From an uncultured Negativibacillus sp. (GTDB taxonomy: Bacteria; Bacillota; Clostridia; Oscillospirales; Ruminococcaceae), in assembly GCF_944388365.1 (NCBI RefSeq), contig NZ_CALXIN010000020.1, positions 1 through 33,079 of the forward strand: a stretch of DNA of 33,079 nt, read 5' to 3'. This document shows positions 23,902-32,308 of the stretch, in pieces. The notes beneath the pieces are model-generated. The model did no database searches. It was given only the letters and a program-made list of their open reading frames with translations, and was not told the DNA's origin. Each line of letters begins with the position of its first letter. Position 1 is the first letter of the stretch. Made by a program: the position numbers and the translations under genes.

Positions 23902-25044
23902 ATGAAAGTATTGTTTGCCTGCGGAGGTACGGGAGGGCATATCAATCCAGCGATTGCCATCGCGTCCACCCTGAAGGCCAAACAGCCGGATGCACAGATT
24001 TTGTTTGCAGGCAATCCCAAGGGAATGGAAGCAAAACTGGTGCCTCAGGCGGGATTTGACTTTGCCCCAATCACCATCAAGGGCTTTCAGAGAAGGCTCA
24101 CTTGGTTTAATATCAAATATAATATTTCGTCGCTGTTTTATCTGACCACCGCTTCGGCTCGGTCCAAAAAGCTGATTGAAAGCTTCGGACCGGATCTGGT
24201 GGTCGGTACCGGCGGCTATGTCAGCGGTCCGATTCTGAGAAAGGCAGCACAGATGGGGATTAAAACTGCCTCCCACGAATCCAATGCCTTCCCGGGCGTG
24301 ACGACCAAGCTGCTCTCGCGCTATGTCGATGAGATTTTGTTGGCGGTACCGGAGGCAAAAAAATATCTGGACCCCAAGTGCAAAGAGGTGATTGTGGGAA
24401 ATCCGGTGCGTGAGTCGATCGTCTATGCCGACCGTGAGCGCGCACGTCAAAAGCTGGGTGTGGGTCAGCGAGTGTGCATTGTATCCTTTGGCGGCAGCCA
24501 GGGCGCGCACCGGCTCAACCAGGCCATCGCAGAGCTGATGGCTTATCACACCAAACCGGACAGCCCTCTGGCAGGAAAAATTCACCACATTCATGCTACC
24601 GGCAAGTATGGGGTGGAGGATTTTCCTCAGATGCTGCGGGAGCACGGCGCCGTGTTTGAGCAGAATCCGCACGTCGATATCCGTGAGTACATCAACGACA
24701 TGGACGACTGTCTGGCGGCAGCCGATCTGGTCATCTGCCGTGCGGGAGCATCCACCCTATCCGAGCTGGAGGCGGCAGGACGGGCATCCATTCTGATTCC
24801 ATCTCCCAATGTAGCGGAGAATCATCAGTACCACAATGGCATGGTGCTGGTCAAAAATGACGCAGCCGTTTTGATTGAGGAAAAGAATCTGACCGGCGAA
24901 AAGCTGTGTCAGACGGTGCAGGAACTCAGCGAAAACCCACAGCGCCTGCGCACCTTGGGTCAGAACGCACAGAAGTTGGCGATGATCGACGCCAACGAGC
25001 GCATTTATCAGGAGCTGATGCGCCTGATGCGGGAAGGACGCTGA
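23902..25044 (+). CDS. murG: Lipid II synthase MurG
   Basis: MurG transfers GlcNAc from UDP-GlcNAc to lipid I on the cytoplasmic membrane face, giving lipid II. The 380-residue GT28 protein has GGTGGHINPAIAIAS near the start (residues 8-22), VVGTGGYVSGPILRKA, and HESNAFPGVTTKLL. The C-terminal domain has VSFGGSQGAHRLNQ, DLVICRAGASTLSEL and SPNVAENHQYHNG, the UDP-GlcNAc binding loops. All key motifs are present. GAAAGGAACG precedes the ATG. It follows ftsW by 41 bases and is followed by a 160-base leader and murA. Confidence 0.97.
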   Translation: MKVLFACGGTGGHINPAIAIASTLKAKQPDAQILFAGNPKGMEAKLVPQAGFDFAPITIKGFQRRLTWFNIKYNISSLFYLTTASARSKKLIESFGPDLVVGTGGYVSGPILRKAAQMGIKTASHESNAFPGVTTKLLSRYVDEILLAVPEAKKYLDPKCKEVIVGNPVRESIVYADRERARQKLGVGQRVCIVSFGGSQGAHRLNQAIAELMAYHTKPDSPLAGKIHHIHATGKYGVEDFPQMLREHGAVFEQNPHVDIREYINDMDDCLAAADLVICRAGASTLSELEAAGRASILIPSPNVAENHQYHNGMVLVKNDAAVLIEEKNLTGEKLCQTVQELSENPQRLRTLGQNAQKLAMIDANERIYQELMRLMREGR

Positions 25045-25204
25045 ATCTTATTGCAGCGTTGGAAAAAAGACTTTTGTTAAGAAAAAAGAGTGAAAAATAA
25101 CTCCCTTTCAGGAAAAGGGACCAAATGCTCCCCGAAAGCATAGTATGACGTAGTAAGACAAAACGCCGCAGAGAGCGGCGGCTATGCAGAAAGGGTGCGT
25201 GAAA
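25045..25204 (+). other. murG-murA spacer with several small hairpins
   Basis: The 160 bases hold three short inverted repeats: CCCTTT/AAAGGG with a 5-base loop, TGCT/AGCA, and CGCCGC/GCGGCG around AGAGA just before the murA ribosome site. No gene is visible. No T-run follows any of them, so they are not classical terminators. Confidence 0.4.
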
Positions 25205-26476
25205 ATGGATACGGATCGCTACATCGTAGACGGCCAGCATCGGCTGGAGGGTCAGGTGTGGGTGCATGGCGCAAAAAATGCGGCATTGCCTATCCTGGCG
25301 GCTTCGCTGTTGTGCGATGGCTGTGAGATTGAAAATTGTCCCGATCTGTCCGACATCCGCGCCGCAGAAAATATCCTGCGGCATCTGGGATGCCGGACGG
25401 CGTGGGACGAGGACAGCAATGGACAGAAAGTGCTTTCGGTGATACCGGCGCCAGCGGCGGTCTGGGATATTCCCGATGCGCTGATGCAGCAGATGCGCTC
25501 CTCGATTGTCTTTCTGGGAGCCATCGTCGCACGGTGCGGACGGGCAAAACTGTCCTATCCTGGCGGCTGTGAGCTGGGGCCGCGTCCGATCGACCTGCAT
25601 CTGTCGTCGCTCAAAAAGCTGGGTGTACAGATTCTGGAAGAAGGAAATGAGCTGGTCTGCTCGGTGCCTCATAAACTGCACGGCGCAAAGATCACCCTGC
25701 CGTTTCCCAGTGTGGGAGCGACAGAAAACATTATGATTGCGGCGACGCTGGCCGAAGGAGAGACGGTGATCTGCAACGCGGCGCGCGAGCCGGAGATCGT
25801 CGATCTGGCGGGCTTTCTCAATGCCTGCGGCGCGCGCATCCGGCTGTGCTCCGACGGCACCATCGCCATCTGTGGAGTGCCAAAGCTGCATGGATGCCGC
25901 TATCGGGTCATCCCTGACCGCATTGTGACCGTCACCTATCTGTGCTGCTGCATGACTGCCACCGGAGAAGTGACGGTGCGTGGAGCGCAGCCGCAGCATC
26001 TGGGAGCGGTGCTTCCGGTGCTGGAGGAGATGGGAGCCCAGCTACATACCGATGGGAATGACATCCATCTGCGGTGCAAAGCGCCGCTTCGGGCAGCCAA
26101 TACCATCTCCACCATGCCTTATCCAGGATTTCCGACCGATGCACTGGCGCCGGTGATGGCGGTGGCTTGCTACGCACAGGGCTCGACCATCTTTGTGGAA
26201 AACATCTTTCAGGATCGTTTTAAGCAGGCGTGGCAGCTGTGCCGAATGGGCGCGGATATTCATGCGGAGGGTCGTGTGGCGGTGGTTCGAGGTCCACAGC
26301 AGCTGCACGGCACAAAGGTGCAGTGTACCGATCTGCGCGGCGGTGCAGCTCTTGTAGTGGCAGCACTGGGAGCGCAGGGAAGGACAGAGATTGAACAGAT
26401 CCACCACATCCTCAGAGGATATGAAAAACTGGATCAGACGCTGCGCACGCTGGGCGCGGCCATCGTCAGAAAATAA
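25205..26476 (+). CDS. murA: UDP-GlcNAc 1-carboxyvinyltransferase MurA
   Basis: MurA transfers enolpyruvate from PEP to UDP-GlcNAc, the first committed step of peptidoglycan synthesis, and is the target of fosfomycin. The 423-residue protein has K24-N25 in GAKNAALP, the active-site cysteine at about C122 in PGGCELGPRPIDLHL (loop Cys plus Arg), FPSVGATENIM, IPDRI, FPTDALAP and ENIFQDRFKQ. A usual EAGT after IPDR is replaced by IVTVTYL. The ATG at 25205 is preferred because AAAGGG lies 10 bases upstream; an earlier ATG at 25184 is poorly supported. Presence of MurA here, instead of MurB/C, is a feature of some clostridial clusters. Cys at the catalytic position predicts fosfomycin sensitivity of this enzyme. 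Confidence 0.95.
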   Translation: MDTDRYIVDGQHRLEGQVWVHGAKNAALPILAASLLCDGCEIENCPDLSDIRAAENILRHLGCRTAWDEDSNGQKVLSVIPAPAAVWDIPDALMQQMRSSIVFLGAIVARCGRAKLSYPGGCELGPRPIDLHLSSLKKLGVQILEEGNELVCSVPHKLHGAKITLPFPSVGATENIMIAATLAEGETVICNAAREPEIVDLAGFLNACGARIRLCSDGTIAICGVPKLHGCRYRVIPDRIVTVTYLCCCMTATGEVTVRGAQPQHLGAVLPVLEEMGAQLHTDGNDIHLRCKAPLRAANTISTMPYPGFPTDALAPVMAVACYAQGSTIFVENIFQDRFKQAWQLCRMGADIHAEGRVAVVRGPQQLHGTKVQCTDLRGGAALVVAALGAQGRTEIEQIHHILRGYEKLDQTLRTLGAAIVRK

Positions 26477-26570
26477 CAGCGTAAATGAAGAAAACAACGG
26501 GCAGGTCCTGTGGCCTGTCCGAAAAGGATAGATCTATACAGTCAGACCAGAAACAAAGGAGGGATGTCTT

Positions 26571-27872
26571 ATGCCGGCAGCGCAGTCCCGTGGCTCGCCC
26601 AAAAAACGAATCATTCGTCGGATGCGGAAATATCTGCTGCATTACGTCCTGCTTTTGCTTTTTTGTCTGGCGATTGCCTTTATCATGTGTTACACCGTTT
26701 TCTTTAAACTGGACAAGATTAAGATCAGCGGTTGTACCATGTACAGTGAAAGTCAGATTGTCGATGAGATCGGCGCCCAAAAAGGGGACAGCCTGTTTCA
26801 GATCAACATCTCCAATGCAGAAAAACGTCTGCTTGGCAAGATGCCCTATCTGAAAACGGTCAACATCTCTCGCCAGTTTCCTACCACCTTGAAGGTGGAG
26901 ATCGTCGAGGAAACCGTGCTGGGCGCAGTATATACCGCCGACGGATTTGCAATCATCTCCGACACAGGCAAGGTGCTTCAGGAAGGAGTGCTTACCTTGC
27001 CGGAAGGAATGCCGCGAATCGTCGGGCTGAAAAACCAGAGTTATGACACCGGTTCTTATCTAAACGAAAGTGTCAGCAGCGGAGGCGGTCTGCAAAAGGA
27101 GATCCTTTCGCTTCAGATTGTCAGCCAGCAGCTGGCGGCCTATCAGTTTGATGATATTACATATTACGATGTCATCGACCTGCGCGACATCAAGGTGATG
27201 ATTGAGGACAGGCTGCTGCTGGAACTGGGCAGCGATACCGATATGGAATACAAGTGCAAGTTTATCCGCGGAGTGCTCGATGGAAAATCGAGCGGCGATG
27301 AAAAGTTCGAGTCCGTTCCCGAGGAGGGTGTACTCGACTTCAGCAATCCGCCCGCACTGCATACGATGTCGATGAGTATCGACAAAGTAAAAAATGAAGA
27401 GGCTTATCTGGACTTTGGTGCAGCAGCAACTCCTGCCACCGACAATGTTGCCGGCGGACAGGAATCCCAGCCACTGACGCCACAGACCAGTGGAGAAGAA
27501 CAAACAGATGCCGATTCTGCCCCAGAGGAAGAAGCCGCCGCCGGTGAAGAAGAGGCAACAAACCCCAGTGGAGCAGAGGATACTGGCGGTGAAGGTGCAG
27601 AACAGACCAGTACCGACACCGAAACTACCTTCAACACTGGCGGAGGAGAAACTGTCACCAATACGGCAGGTGGTCAGGTGGTCACCAACACCGCAGAGGA
27701 GGCAGGCAGCGACACCCAGCAAGCGACAGAAAACACGACCGGAACGCAGTCGGCAGGATCATCGACAGAAGGAACAACTGGCGAAGATCAGGAAAACAGC
27801 GAAACCGGACAGTCAACAACCAGCAACAGCGATGTATACAATGATGCAGGCCGTGCGCCCATTGTAAACTGA
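26571..27872 (+). CDS. ftsQ: Cell division protein FtsQ/DivIB with long acidic Thr-rich tail
   Basis: The protein has 433 residues, well above the usual 250-300. It has a basic cytoplasmic N-terminus, one membrane segment at about 21-42, a POTRA domain at about 48-118 (FKLDKIKISGCTMYSESQIVDEI; LPYLKTVNISRQFPTTLKVEIVE-like), and the FtsQ beta domain to about 250. A tail of about 150 residues rich in Glu, Thr, Gly and Ser follows, with repeated VTNTA/TGG-type units. FtsQ/DivIB scaffolds FtsL and the FtsW-PBP synthase. AGGAGGGATG precedes the ATG at 26571. It lies between murA and ftsZ; ftsA, usually next, is missing. The final assignment is firm; the tail is the odd part. Confidence 0.9.
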   Translation: MPAAQSRGSPKKRIIRRMRKYLLHYVLLLLFCLAIAFIMCYTVFFKLDKIKISGCTMYSESQIVDEIGAQKGDSLFQINISNAEKRLLGKMPYLKTVNISRQFPTTLKVEIVEETVLGAVYTADGFAIISDTGKVLQEGVLTLPEGMPRIVGLKNQSYDTGSYLNESVSSGGGLQKEILSLQIVSQQLAAYQFDDITYYDVIDLRDIKVMIEDRLLLELGSDTDMEYKCKFIRGVLDGKSSGDEKFESVPEEGVLDFSNPPALHTMSMSIDKVKNEEAYLDFGAAATPATDNVAGGQESQPLTPQTSGEEQTDADSAPEEEAAAGEEEATNPSGAEDTGGEGAEQTSTDTETTFNTGGGETVTNTAGGQVVTNTAEEAGSDTQQATENTTGTQSAGSSTEGTTGEDQENSETGQSTTSNSDVYNDAGRAPIVN

Positions 27873-28115
27873 GGTAAAAACGGGCAATTTTTGTGAAAGA
27901 AGCCTTTGAGGAGGAAAACGATTATTCAAATTTTGTCTTTTTTGTCACAGAATCTCTTGAAAAATTTACAAAAATCTGATAAGGTATAGATGTATACTTT
28001 TGACTTTTTATGAATTTCTGTTTCAACATAGATTCTGCCGGTATGGTATCAGATTATTCTGGATAATTGTTTGCAATTTGTATGCTGGAGATAAAGTTTA
28101 GGAGGAACGAAGAAA
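27873..28115 (+). other. AT-rich intergenic region before ftsZ
   Basis: 243 bases with low GC and no reading frame. Several weak promoter-like pieces occur (TTGAAA 27957, TATACT 27993, TTGACT 28000) but none pairs at 16-18-base spacing with good matches. A dedicated ftsZ promoter, possibly for another sigma factor, is likely but I could not define it. Confidence 0.4.
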
Positions 28116-29225
28116 ATGATGGCAAATTTTGAGCTCGACAACGAGTATGATGGCGTAGAGGTGACAATAAAAGTCATCGGTGTTGGCGGCGGCGGCGGAA
28201 ACGCTGTCAACCGCATGATCGAAGGCGGAATGCCAGGTGTGGAATTTATCTCCATCAACACCGATGCACAGGCGCTGAAGAACTCCAAGGCAAGTCAGAA
28301 GATCGTCATTGGCGACCGTCTGACCAGAGGACGCGGCGCAGGCGGCGTGCCGGAAAGAGGCCAGAAAGCTGCTGAAGAAAGCCGCGACGAGATTGCAGCA
28401 GCCATCAAAGGTTGTCAGATGATCTTTATTGCAGCCGGCATGGGCGGCGGTACCGGCACTGGTGCAGCTCCGGTTGTTGCACAGATCGCAAAAGAGATGA
28501 ACATTCTGACGGTTGGTATCGTCACCAAACCGTTTGAATTTGAAGGCAAAAAGAGAATGGAACAGGCAGAACGCGGCATCGCTACCCTCAAAGAGAATGT
28601 CGATGCACTGGTTGTTATCCAGAACGAGCGTCTGCGCCTTGTATCGGAGACCAAGATCACGCTGCTCAATGCCTTTGCCGAGGCGGATAACGTCCTCAAA
28701 CACGGCGTACAGAGCATCTCCGACCTGATCTATACTCCAGGTTTGATTAACCTTGACTTTGAGGACGTCTGCCAGATCATGCGCGGCGCAGGTTCTGCTC
28801 ACATGGGCGTTGGACGTGCCAGCGGCAAGGACAAAGCAGAAATCGCTGCCAAGGCTGCGATCTCCTCTCCACTGCTCGAGTCCTCGATCGACGGTGCAGA
28901 GCGCGTCATCCTCAATATTACTGCTCCATCCGACATCGGTCTGGACGAGGTCAACCTGGCTGCCGATATGATCCGTGCCTGTGCACATCCTGACGTCAAC
29001 CTCATCTTCGGTGTTGCCTTCGATGATACCCTCGACGATGAGATGGTGGTCACTGTCATCGCAACCGGCTTTGAGCTGGATAAAAACTTTGACATTCCTG
29101 ACTACCGCTTCAAAGCAGCTTCCTCCACCGATGCTCCAAAGAAGGAAGAAAGAGAAGATGATACCAAGCAGGACGAGGACGATATGCCATTTGACATTAT
29201 GTCCATCTTTGGTCAGAGAAGATAA
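28116..29225 (+). CDS. ftsZ: Cell division GTPase FtsZ
   Basis: FtsZ polymerises into the Z ring that recruits the divisome. The 369-residue protein has [16 protein letters not shown], the tubulin signature [10 protein letters not shown], and the T7 catalytic loop NLDFED, which completes GTP hydrolysis in the next subunit. The T3 loop region reads [12 protein letters not shown] instead of the usual GLGAGANPEVG form. The C-terminal conserved peptide is [13 protein letters not shown] rather than D(I/V)PxFLR. GGAGG (28101-28105) precedes the ATG by 10 bases. A strong terminator follows 15 bases after the stop, so this ends the cluster. Confidence 0.97.
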   Translation: MMANFELDNEYDGVEVTIKVIGVGGGGGNAVNRMIEGGMPGVEFISINTDAQALKNSKASQKIVIGDRLTRGRGAGGVPERGQKAAEESRDEIAAAIKGCQMIFIAAGMGGGTGTGAAPVVAQIAKEMNILTVGIVTKPFEFEGKKRMEQAERGIATLKENVDALVVIQNERLRLVSETKITLLNAFAEADNVLKHGVQSISDLIYTPGLINLDFEDVCQIMRGAGSAHMGVGRASGKDKAEIAAKAAISSPLLESSIDGAERVILNITAPSDIGLDEVNLAADMIRACAHPDVNLIFGVAFDDTLDDEMVVTVIATGFELDKNFDIPDYRFKAASSTDAPKKEEREDDTKQDEDDMPFDIMSIFGQRR

Positions 29226-29240
29226 TAAACGCTTAAAAAG

Positions 29241-29272
29241 AAAAGGTACAACCGATTGGTTGTACCTTTTTT
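29241..29272. terminator. Strong intrinsic terminator after ftsZ, usable from both sides
   Basis: Arms 29241-29253 and 29258-29270 (AAAAGGTACAACC and its complement) pair perfectly over 13 bases around a GATT tetraloop. A T-run of six follows on the plus strand, and a T-rich run is also present on the minus strand, where a convergent gene ends at 29290. Confidence 0.95.
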
Positions 29273-29289
29273 GTGCTTTATGGGATGAT

Positions 29290-29994
29290 TTAGAGGGAGG
29301 ATTCGCTGTCCTTTTTCTGAGCATCACAGCGCTTTTGCAGCAGTTGGAAATCTTCTGCGTTGTGCTCGTCTTCCCAACGAGGACGAAGGGTGTCCAGCGC
29401 CTCCTGAGCCTGTTCATATTCCTTTTTTGAGAGCAGGTCAAAGATAAAAAGCACTGCCAGAGTGCCGCCCAGATGTTGGGAATCCTTCCATTTGGCAAAG
29501 GTTGTCTGCTGGGCCTGCATGATCTGAGAAGCCTTTTCGTCTTCGTCAAGATAGAAATAGGTTAGTGCAAGGTCGGCCCAGTAAACAGGACGGTAGATCG
29601 AAATGACCTTGTTGGATGGAATTTGCTCAAGCATCGAAAGAGCAGCTGGATAATCCTTTTTGCAGCACAGTGCCGCCGCATGGTTGATGATCAAAAGCTG
29701 GCGCAGAGGTTTGGAACGCATATCGTCCAAAAGGTTGTGAATCTGCTGGATGTAAAGGTCGGGATCACGATATAATGTTGGAGTCAGCTCATTGATTTTT
29801 CGAGAGAGTTTTCGCTGCCACAAGAGATTAACGAACAGCGGACAAATACCGATCAAAGTAAGCCAACCCCAGTATACAACCTGCCGGATGGTTCCCTCAA
29901 GATCGAAGGCGGAAATCAGGGCTCCCACCAGAAAACTTCCCAGAATCACGACGGTAAAATAGACAATTCGGATGGTACGGTGATGTTTTTTCAT
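29290..29994 (-). CDS. Membrane-anchored TPR-like protein of unknown function
   Basis: I do not recognise the family. The 234-residue protein has a basic start MKKHHRT, two hydrophobic segments at about 10-29 and 38-58, and a soluble C-terminal part of mainly amphipathic helices. Pairs such as CCKKDYPAALSMLEQIPSN and LALTYFYLDEDEKASQIM have the spacing of TPR helices, and HLGGTLAVLFIFDLLSKKEYEQAQEALDTL a third. It would display a helical repeat domain on the cytoplasmic face, if both segments cross. AAAGGAGCG precedes the ATG. It has its own strong promoter and stands alone between convergent ftsZ and the ABC-F gene. Confidence 0.75.
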   Translation of the reverse strand: MKKHHRTIRIVYFTVVILGSFLVGALISAFDLEGTIRQVVYWGWLTLIGICPLFVNLLWQRKLSRKINELTPTLYRDPDLYIQQIHNLLDDMRSKPLRQLLIINHAAALCCKKDYPAALSMLEQIPSNKVISIYRPVYWADLALTYFYLDEDEKASQIMQAQQTTFAKWKDSQHLGGTLAVLFIFDLLSKKEYEQAQEALDTLRPRWEDEHNAEDFQLLQKRCDAQKKDSESSL

Positions 29995-30021
29995 AATGCG
30001 CTCCTTTTAGTATTTTTGATA

Positions 30022-30050
30022 ATTGTAATATAAAAGGAATATTTTGTCAA
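30022..30050 (-). promoter_or_regulatory. Strong sigma-A promoter of the TPR-like gene
   Basis: On the minus strand, TTGACA (30045-30050, perfect) lies 17 bases before TACAAT (30022-30027). This is among the best promoters in the window and implies steady expression. Confidence 0.9.
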
Positions 30051-30083
30051 CTGGTAAAGAACAATCGTCCACAATTTACATAC

Positions 30084-30126
30084 AAAAAAGGCTTTCCGAG
30101 AAAATCTGTCTCGAAAAGCCTTTTTT
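30084..30126 (-). terminator. Intrinsic terminator after the ABC-F gene
   Basis: AAAAAAGGCTTT plus CGAGA on the left pairs with TCTCG plus AAAAGCCTTTTTT on the right (one bulged C), around a 7-base loop. Both ends have six-base A/T runs, so it could work in both directions. It lies 33 bases beyond the ABC-F stop codon. Confidence 0.92.
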
Positions 30127-30158
30127 ACATCATAAAATCTTCAGAAAGGAATACATTA

Positions 30159-31988
30159 TTATTTCTTTTGCGCTTCAATGCGCTCGGCAAGGTCGTTTAA
30201 GTAAACCCAGCGATCCATCTTTTCAGCAAGTTCTGCTTCCAGTTGTTCTTTCTGTGTGGTCAGCTCCTGCAAAGCGGTGTAGTCGCTGGCACTGTCGGCG
30301 ATTTGCTGTTCGGTCTGGGCAATCTTCTCCTCCAATTCCGCAATGACAGCGTCGATCTGCTCATATTCCCGCTGCTCCTTGAAGGAGAACTTGAGCTTTT
30401 CATGCTGGTTACGTCCGTCGCGGTTCTCTTTTGGAGCAGCTTTCTGCTCCGCTTTTTTAAGCTTTTCCTGTTCGGCAACGTCGGCGCGGTAGTCGGTGTA
30501 GCCGCCGGTGTAGTGGGTGACAACACCGTCACCAGCCAGCACAAAGACGTGGTTCATCAGCTTGTCCAGGAAATAGCGGTCGTGGCTGACGGCGATGACG
30601 ACGCCAGGAAACTCCTCCAGATAATCCTCCAGCACGGACAGCGTTTCGATGTCCAGGTCGTTGGTCGGCTCGTCGAGTACCAGAACATTGGGCGCTTCCA
30701 TCAGAACCCGCAGCAGATACAGACGACGGCGTTCACCGCCGGACAGGCGTCCGATTTCGGTGTGCTGCAGGTCGCTGGAAAACAGGAATTTTTCCATCAT
30801 TTGAGAAGCGGTCAGCATACCCTCGGGAGTGTCGATTTCCTGCGAGATGCTGCGGATGTAGTCGATGGCCTTGGTGGAAGGGTCGCATTCGGAGCCGATG
30901 AACGATTCCTGCGAGAAATAGCCGATGCGCACCGTGTCGCCGTGGATGACCTGACCTTCATCGGGAGCAAGCTGTCCGCAGATCATGCGGACCAGGGTGG
31001 ATTTTCCGTAGCCGTTGGGTCCGATGATGCCCACGCGGTCGCCGCGGAGCAGATTGTAGCTGAAGTCCTTGATGAGCTGTTTGCCGTCAAACGATTTGGA
31101 GATGTGCTCAACCTCGATGATTTTCTTGCCCAGTCGAGAGGAGAGAGCAGATACCTCCAGCTTGCTGTTGTCGGGAACGTAGCCAGGTTGTTTTAGCTCC
31201 TCAAAGCGGTTGACGCGGAACTGCTGTTTGGTGCTGCGCGCTCTTGCTCCGCGCTGAATCCAGGCCAGCTCCTTGCGATAGAGGCTCTGGCGCTTGCGCT
31301 CGGTGGCAAGCAGCATCTCCTCACGCTGGGCTTTCAGCTCCAGATACTGCGAGTAGTTGGCAGGGTAGCTGTACAATTTGCCGCGATCAAGCTCGACGAT
31401 GCGGTTGACCACCCGTTCCAGAAAGTAGCGGTCGTGGGTGACCATCAGCACAGCGCCGCGAAAGCGCATCAGGAAGCCTTCCAGCCAGTCCACCATCTCA
31501 CTGTCGATGTGGTTGGTCGGCTCGTCGAGGATGAGCACCTGCGCTTCAGCTGCCAATGCACAGGCCAGCGCGACGCGGCGTTTCTGTCCGCCGGAGAGCA
31601 GCTCGATCTTCTGGTCGTAATCGGAAAATCCCAACTTGGTCAGGATAGTTTTGCACTGATATTCGTCCGCTTGCTGACGGATGCGGGCTTCATCTGCCTG
31701 TTCCTCATCGATGGCAACTCCCTTCATCACCTGCTCGAGAATGGTTGCCTGAGGTTCAAAGACGGGATTCTGCGGCAGATAGGCCACCTGTACGCCATTG
31801 GCGCGGGTGACGGTGCCGCTGTCTGGAAAGTCCAGGCCGGCAATAATCTTTAAGAGGGTGGACTTGCCGGTGCCGTTGACGCCGATCAAACCGACCTTGT
31901 CTCCCTCATTGATGGCCAGCGAACAGCCGTCCAGCAGCTGTCGGTCGCTGTAACCTTTGGACAAATTTTCTGCGTTGAGTAATATCAA
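30159..31988 (-). CDS. ABC-F family ATPase (Uup type)
   Basis: A 609-residue soluble protein with two ABC domains in tandem and no membrane segment. Domain 1 has Walker A GVNGTGKST, signature LSGGQKRR and LDEPTNH. Domain 2 has GPNGYGKST, LSGGERRR and LDEPTNDLD. The linker between them is charged (YRKELAWIQRGARARSTKQQ), and a coiled coil occupies about 545-609 (EQIDAVIAELEEKIAQTEQQIADS), typical of Uup. ABC-F proteins act on the ribosome or, for Uup, on DNA or ribosome quality. I chose the TTG at 31986-31988 because GGAGG (31998-32002) lies 9 bases upstream; a TTG at 32015 would add nine residues without a site. It is not an antibiotic-resistance ABC-F by any visible feature. Confidence 0.92.
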   Translation of the reverse strand: MILLNAENLSKGYSDRQLLDGCSLAINEGDKVGLIGVNGTGKSTLLKIIAGLDFPDSGTVTRANGVQVAYLPQNPVFEPQATILEQVMKGVAIDEEQADEARIRQQADEYQCKTILTKLGFSDYDQKIELLSGGQKRRVALACALAAEAQVLILDEPTNHIDSEMVDWLEGFLMRFRGAVLMVTHDRYFLERVVNRIVELDRGKLYSYPANYSQYLELKAQREEMLLATERKRQSLYRKELAWIQRGARARSTKQQFRVNRFEELKQPGYVPDNSKLEVSALSSRLGKKIIEVEHISKSFDGKQLIKDFSYNLLRGDRVGIIGPNGYGKSTLVRMICGQLAPDEGQVIHGDTVRIGYFSQESFIGSECDPSTKAIDYIRSISQEIDTPEGMLTASQMMEKFLFSSDLQHTEIGRLSGGERRRLYLLRVLMEAPNVLVLDEPTNDLDIETLSVLEDYLEEFPGVVIAVSHDRYFLDKLMNHVFVLAGDGVVTHYTGGYTDYRADVAEQEKLKKAEQKAAPKENRDGRNQHEKLKFSFKEQREYEQIDAVIAELEEKIAQTEQQIADSASDYTALQELTTQKEQLEAELAEKMDRWVYLNDLAERIEAQKK

Positions 31989-32030
31989 GACGAAAAGCCT
32001 CCGTTTCTGTATCAATCCGGTTTGATGTCC

Positions 32031-32060
32031 ATTATACTATGGATGCACAGCCATCGTCAA
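32031..32060 (-). promoter_or_regulatory. Promoter of the ABC-F gene
   Basis: On the minus strand, TTGACG (32055-32060) and a perfect TATAAT (32031-32036) are 18 bases apart. Transcription would start about 30 bases before the chosen TTG start. Confidence 0.8.
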
Positions 32061-32183
32061 ATCAACTTGCAGCAGAACTGTTCTGCATAAGATTCAGCAT
32101 GGAAAATCTGGACAGAAGGGTTAGGTGCAGCGGGACTGTTTTTAGGGGATGTGATGAAAATATACTTTGTTCAGCTAAAGTGC

Positions 32184-32212
32184 TTGACATTTGCTGTTGT
32201 CTGCGCTATCTT
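32184..32212 (+). promoter_or_regulatory. Promoter of the UPF0126 gene
   Basis: A perfect TTGACA (32184-32189) lies 17 bases before TATCTT (32207-32212). It is divergent from the ABC-F promoter; the two are about 120 bases apart, and the stretch between them contains nothing else I recognise. Confidence 0.75.
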
Positions 32213-32308
32213 AAATTCGATCAATATTTGTTGATTGCGTACAGATTGTATGACAAAAAGTTATCATTCAGATACAATAATTTTCGATTTGTTTGGAGTG
32301 TGAACAAG

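Noticed and set aside
27957-28005. Sigma-A promoter for ftsZ
   Set aside because: TTGAAA, TTTACA and TTGACT each lack a fitting -10 at 16-18 bases; listed only as an undefined leader.
28098-29549. 483-residue open frame opposite ftsZ
   Set aside because: Antisense shadow of ftsZ running into the start of the next gene; no family features.
30159-31988. ABC-F gene as an antibiotic-resistance determinant
   Set aside because: The long C-terminal coiled coil and overall layout are Uup-like; no resistance-type interdomain linker or leader peptide is evident.
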